Below are positions 59,640 to 64,000 of a stretch of DNA of 64,000 nucleotides, in pieces (position 1 is the first letter of the stretch; every line of letters begins with the position of its first letter). This stretch comes from Hydractinia symbiolongicarpus (Eukaryota > Cnidaria > Hydrozoa > Anthoathecata > Hydractiniidae). A program made the position numbers and the translations under genes. The stretch spans positions 22,398,501-22,462,500 of the forward strand of contig NC_079879.1 of assembly GCF_029227915.1 (NCBI RefSeq), in the 5' to 3' direction. The notes under the pieces are model-generated. The model searched no databases, had not been told where the DNA came from, and saw nothing but the letters and a program-made list of their open reading frames with translations.

Positions 59640-62600
59640 TTAATTATCATGTATCAAGAAGTAAATCACGTATTTGTACAAACTCAGGACTGCAGGTGTG
59701 GAAAACAGAATGTTCAAAATGGTAGACCAGTGTGATATTTCTTTGACTTTTGTTTTGATCCTTTCTTAAAAATTAAAATGTCGCTAAAAGTTCAAAAAAG
59801 GCGAGAGGAAAAGTAAACGATTTATAGTATGTCCAGGTGTGAAAAGATACGTGAAAAACACATGACAAAATAAACAATAAACACGATCGTTTCCATGGCA
59901 TCTTTTGACCGGTACACAACAAAGGATAAGGGAAAATGGTGTTATCTCAGTGGAAAGATGATCCAGTAAAATCAGTTAGCACCAGGCAGCACTTTTCCTT
60001 TAGGAAGCGGTTCCCAACAAATGATAGATAGCGTCATAGATAGGGAACTAGAAAACACGCCATTGTAAACATGAAAAGGCGTAGCCTTCCTCCATTCATT
60101 GCGCATGCTGTGACATTCCAAATATCGCCTTTCATTTGTTTTTCATATAAATACACCTACACTGATACAAATAATTTATTTTTCTACCCACGTTGAAATA
60201 TCACCTGCCTTATATCCGCCATATTTTCAATAGTAAAATAATTTTGCTACCGAAGAACAATTTTGTTTTCAATAGTTAGATACACACAAAAAAACGGATA
60301 CAAACATTTGAGAAATAAATGAAATTATATCAAGTAAAAGCCACTATAACTGTGTTCAATTACTGACTGGACACGTATTAATAAAAGTGTATATCAAATT
60401 TCATAGCAAGCTTTAGATAGAATTGACGTTTAAATATTAATCAAATTTGTACCCACTTCCTCTCTCTATCCTTAAACTTTCTTTTTTTTATAACAAATTA
60501 TTACAAAAAATATTTTATAACTTTTAGTTTGTGTCACCGAAGTTTACAAACGTTTTTTTTCAATTAAAATGTTAAACTTTACCTTAGGAAGATAAAAAAC
60601 AGTTTATCTATCATTAAAGACTTTACAAGAGTGCGCACGAACTAAAAGTCACTGACTAGTTTATTAAATTTATTCTTATGTTTGAGAAAAGGTTTACTGT
60701 ATTCATATCTCTATGCTGTGCATAATTGGAGTCAAACAAGAGGAGGGGGGAGGGTCATGAGTTTTCCTAAAAAGTAGAGGGTAGAGGATGTTTGCAGGAA
60801 AGCTTTATTTTACGCATAAGATGAGTGATCGTCTCATTAAGCATATGTTTAATAAGTATTTTACGAGTGTTTTATTTGCGATTGTTTTAGTTACGATTGT
60901 TTTGCGAGTGCTTTATGAGTGATTGAAGAATGTTTTACGGGACGAGTGTTTTAAAGCGGCCGTCCTCTAGCAACAGGTAGGGGAAGGAGGTCTCAAAGTA
61001 ACTTACCTTACGAAATGCTTAGATTGTTGGTGCAGTCTTTAAGTTGCCTTCAACAAGGAACCGATTATTGTATATTTGTGCGAAAAAAATATAAAAGTTT
61101 GGTTGTAAGACACATGACGTGAGTATTAAAACAAAACTTGATACCTCTTTAAAGATAGAAAATGTACAAAATTATAAAATTATTTTATATATCGTAGGTA
61201 ATTCTTCGAACGTGCAAACAAGTTTTTGGTTAAATCTGGTCTGCGTTTTAGCATGATCTAATTTCCTTTGGATGAATTGCAGATAATTTATTATCAAACA
61301 TATGGCGCACAATAAAGCGATTATGATATCCAGCCTACGCGGAAATCAAAGCAAGAATATTTTTTCTTATTTAAAATAAAAAGCGCAAACAAACAGCTTA
61401 ACAAACTTATTCGGAACTTAATGTTGATATAATATTGATCATCCATGCGTAAAGAAAAAGAATTTCCAACACGAAGTTAAGAGAGTGCACGAAAAAGTTT
61501 TTCCGAACCTAATGGGTAACATACGCTACGTAGCAAGCTTCTTTAAAATCGATCTCTGATTTTTCTAACAGCCTTCTTAAAGAATATTTAAAACGTAAAG
61601 AAAGCTTATTTTGACCGGGTCCTTTGGCTGATAAAAAAAATTCGAAAGGAGGAGATGGGTGATTTGACATCGTGAAATTTAGAAGTAAATACGCAGGTAG
61701 TAAATAATATACGCGTCTTTATCATATCTAGAATATATATTAGTTGCTGTATATATACAGCCACTGCCTGTCTAACAGATGTGTGCTTCATTATCTCCGT
61801 CTTGACAAAGTTGCACATCATACTGGATTGTATAAACCAAGTTACGATATATCAGGTGGGGAGTAGACGTAAGGTCTATCTAACGGGCTAAAAAAATCTC
61901 CGTCACTGATTTGAACCTTTCATTGTCATTTTTTAAAAACAGAATGTCTTTTGGTACTTTTAGTGCTAGTCCTAAAGTGGAAATATATCCACGAGAATCC
62001 AGTCACCAGAAAAATCCACGGTAATTCTCCCCTTGATCCTCGCAGCTGCCATCTTTGACTTCCAGATAGACGGCGGGTATAGTAATAAAGACTTTTTTGG
62101 CGGTAAAATAATCTACAGTCTGCAAACCATAAATCGAAAGTTTTGTTTTGGCGAGAAAACACAAGGATCTGTATTTTTTTGATATTTTACTTATTTACTA
62201 TAAGAACAGTTACCACTTAAATTTGGCTACCCAGACTACCATTATGACCTGTATATTTCTATGCATGGTAAGAAAAATATAAGGTATTATATATAACAAA
62301 ATTTGACTTTCTTTATTGAAAAGCTTAGCCTAAAAGGTAGGTAAGAATAATGACAAATAATACAGGTAATCTTTTCGTCGTTTTCTGTTATAATTAATTG
62401 TACAATATAATATTTATATAGTTATTTTTGTCCTCGGTGTCAAACTATTTCCCGCCATTAGCTCGACATTCATGTGAGTCACTAAATTAAAAAATCAACA
62501 GCTAATTTTAGAGCTTAAAGTCTCAATCATAACTAAAGGTAATGAAAAGTCACAAACTTTTAACACTTAAAACAGTATATTATAATTATTGAAGATATTA

Positions 62601-62660
62601 TTTCGGTTTGTCTGTTCAGTATTCATATTACTGTGGAAAGTTTATCATTTCTTGAACATG
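59640..62660. other. No supported gene
   Basis: AT-rich; frames at 61606-61821 and 61926-62162 (-) have no motif or splice support. Confidence 0.45.
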
Positions 62661-62668
62661 ATAGTTTA

Positions 62669-62707
62669 GTAGGCGACGTTTCGGGAGATCCTTCTCACAT
62701 CATTGGG
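62669..62707 (-). ncRNA. Decayed hammerhead-like motif
   Basis: On the minus strand ATGATGTGAG, a short hairpin (GAG/CTC) and CGAAACGTC follow in the order of the minimal hammerhead ribozymes found in Penelope-like elements and retrozymes. The CUGAUGA core has several changes, so it is probably inactive. The plus-strand GACGTTTCGG motif is typical of such element termini. Confidence 0.35.
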
Positions 62708-63475
62708 CAAAGTAAAAATGATGTTGAGCATGTATTTATATAATTGCAGAGGATCGAAATTCATAAAAACTTACTTTATTCCCACAGATAACAATATTCC
62801 TTCACATTTTCAGAAATCAATGGTTAAGCATGCCTTGTCAAACCCATACTTCTATTAATGATCCACCTGGAATACCTCTAATTCTTTAACCAAGCACCCT
62901 GACCATTCCGTACTATTTTCCACTTGTTACACCTCCAATCCTAGTCAACTTGTGTTGACATAAGACAGTTAACTTTAAAGTTCGCCACTACAAGTAATTG
63001 CATAGGCTATTTCTATACTAGATTTATGGTTTTTAACCTTTTAAAAGTTCAAAATGTACACAGTTCAAAGCAGAGTTAGGCTATTTTTTTGCTAATCGTT
63101 TCTGACGTAAACATGGCCATCCTTTACGAATACTTAGGCCTTCAGGATTATTTTAGTGTGCGGGTGTATTAAAGAATGTGACTAGCAACTTAGACGCTGT
63201 CTGTCTTGCCTACGTGTTTACAGAAGTAGCGTCTTATTTGCAGCCTGCAGGGTGCGTGCAACGCATTTATTATTTGACACTTTCGTCCGTATTTAAAAAG
63301 TGACAAAATGATTTCTTTGTGTCAATATTTTGTCTAAGAAATGCAACTTTCTTTTCAGAGTAATTGCTCTTGGCTGACATGAACGGTTTTTGTATTTAAT
63401 ACAGCACTATATACCATATAGTATAAAAATTAAACTCACAAGTCTTACTAATATCTGTAATCCTCATATACATTT

Positions 63476-63800
63476 ACCTCCTCCACAAAAAATATCCAAC
63501 CAACGACAAACATAATCTCCCCAACCCTCTGCTTCTTTCTCTTCACATAATAATCACTTCACCTCGGCTCCTTTAACTTTAACTTCGACAACTTAACAGC
63601 AGTGACCTGATAATACTCCCTCATAGCACCTTCATACTCACATTCTCGCAATCACACCACCACCACCAAAAAAAACAGCATTAATCACAGCACAACCAAC
63701 CATCATCGCTTTTCCACTCGCCATTTCCTTAAAACCAAAAATTATCTAACTCCTCCACCGACCAACAAAACCAACGCCGTCTTATCCTTTTCATGCTCTT
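63476..63800. other. G-depleted tract
   Basis: The plus strand is almost free of G for over 300 bp while C and A are frequent, with CCACCACCACCA-type and CTCC words. No coding frame stands out on either strand. Confidence 0.55.
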
Positions 63801-64000
63801 CAGCAACATTCAAAGATCTGCATTCAAAGATCAGTGTTTTATTACCAGCGTGCTCACATTGGAAGATATTTGGAAGAGTTTGTTATGGACTGCATAAACT
63901 AGCGATCTACCTATATGATATAGAACTTAAAAATGTGATTATCAGATACATGATTACTATTAATCTTAATATTGCTCTCCCCAATCCTCATAGTAACCCC

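Overview
The window reads as nuclear DNA of a cnidarian, most likely a hydrozoan. It is AT-rich (about one third GC by eye), its genes carry GT-AG introns, and it encodes two secreted precursors ending in GLWamide-type neuropeptides, a family known from Cnidaria. Three unrelated genes have a splice acceptor only 4-8 nt before the start codon, which would fit the spliced-leader trans-splicing known in hydrozoans. The species cannot be fixed from the sequence. Nothing here is bacterial: no operons, ribosome binding sites, CRISPR arrays or phage genes.

Layout. 1-6.6 kb: a three-coding-exon zinc-ribbon/coiled-coil gene (+) converges on a GLWamide-type precursor gene (-). 6.6-18 kb: no supported gene; MITEs, a SINE with a (GAA)n tail, and a 2-kb element with arms of about 490 bp in inverted orientation. 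18.1-48.4 kb: a 30-kb palindromic layout. Two 3.2-3.5-kb arms face each other, each holding an indel-free array of about 280-300 decamers. The 23.6 kb between them is a nest of mobile DNA: tandem repeats, a pogo-type MITE, a decayed retroelement-type reading frame, a Kolobok-type element with a broken THAP domain, several MITEs, a SAP-domain exon, and an apparently intact 7.3-kb P-superfamily transposon (36899-44203) inserted in a SINE tail. 48.4-54.8 kb: two MITEs, a possible terminal exon, a single-exon E2 conjugating-enzyme gene resembling the NEDD8 E2s, its truncated tandem duplicate, and a 400-bp (AT)n tract. 54.8-64 kb: SINE and foldback repeats, a second precursor ending in a GMWamide-type peptide, a signal-peptide exon, a decayed hammerhead-like motif and a strongly G-depleted tract.

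How the parts work together. The P-superfamily element is the best functional unit. Identical 32-bp inverted ends and a matching flanking duplication enclose two convergent multi-exon genes with clean reading frames. One encodes an 889-residue P/THAP9-like transposase with a ZAD-like zinc head in place of the usual THAP domain. The other encodes a 493-residue acidic zinc-finger protein with a motif resembling P-type transposase C-termini. The two neuropeptide precursors are a second unit: same strand, same acceptor-near-ATG layout, same C-terminal amidation logic, but very different peptide copy number.

All coordinates, exon joins and family assignments come from reading the sequence; no database search was possible.
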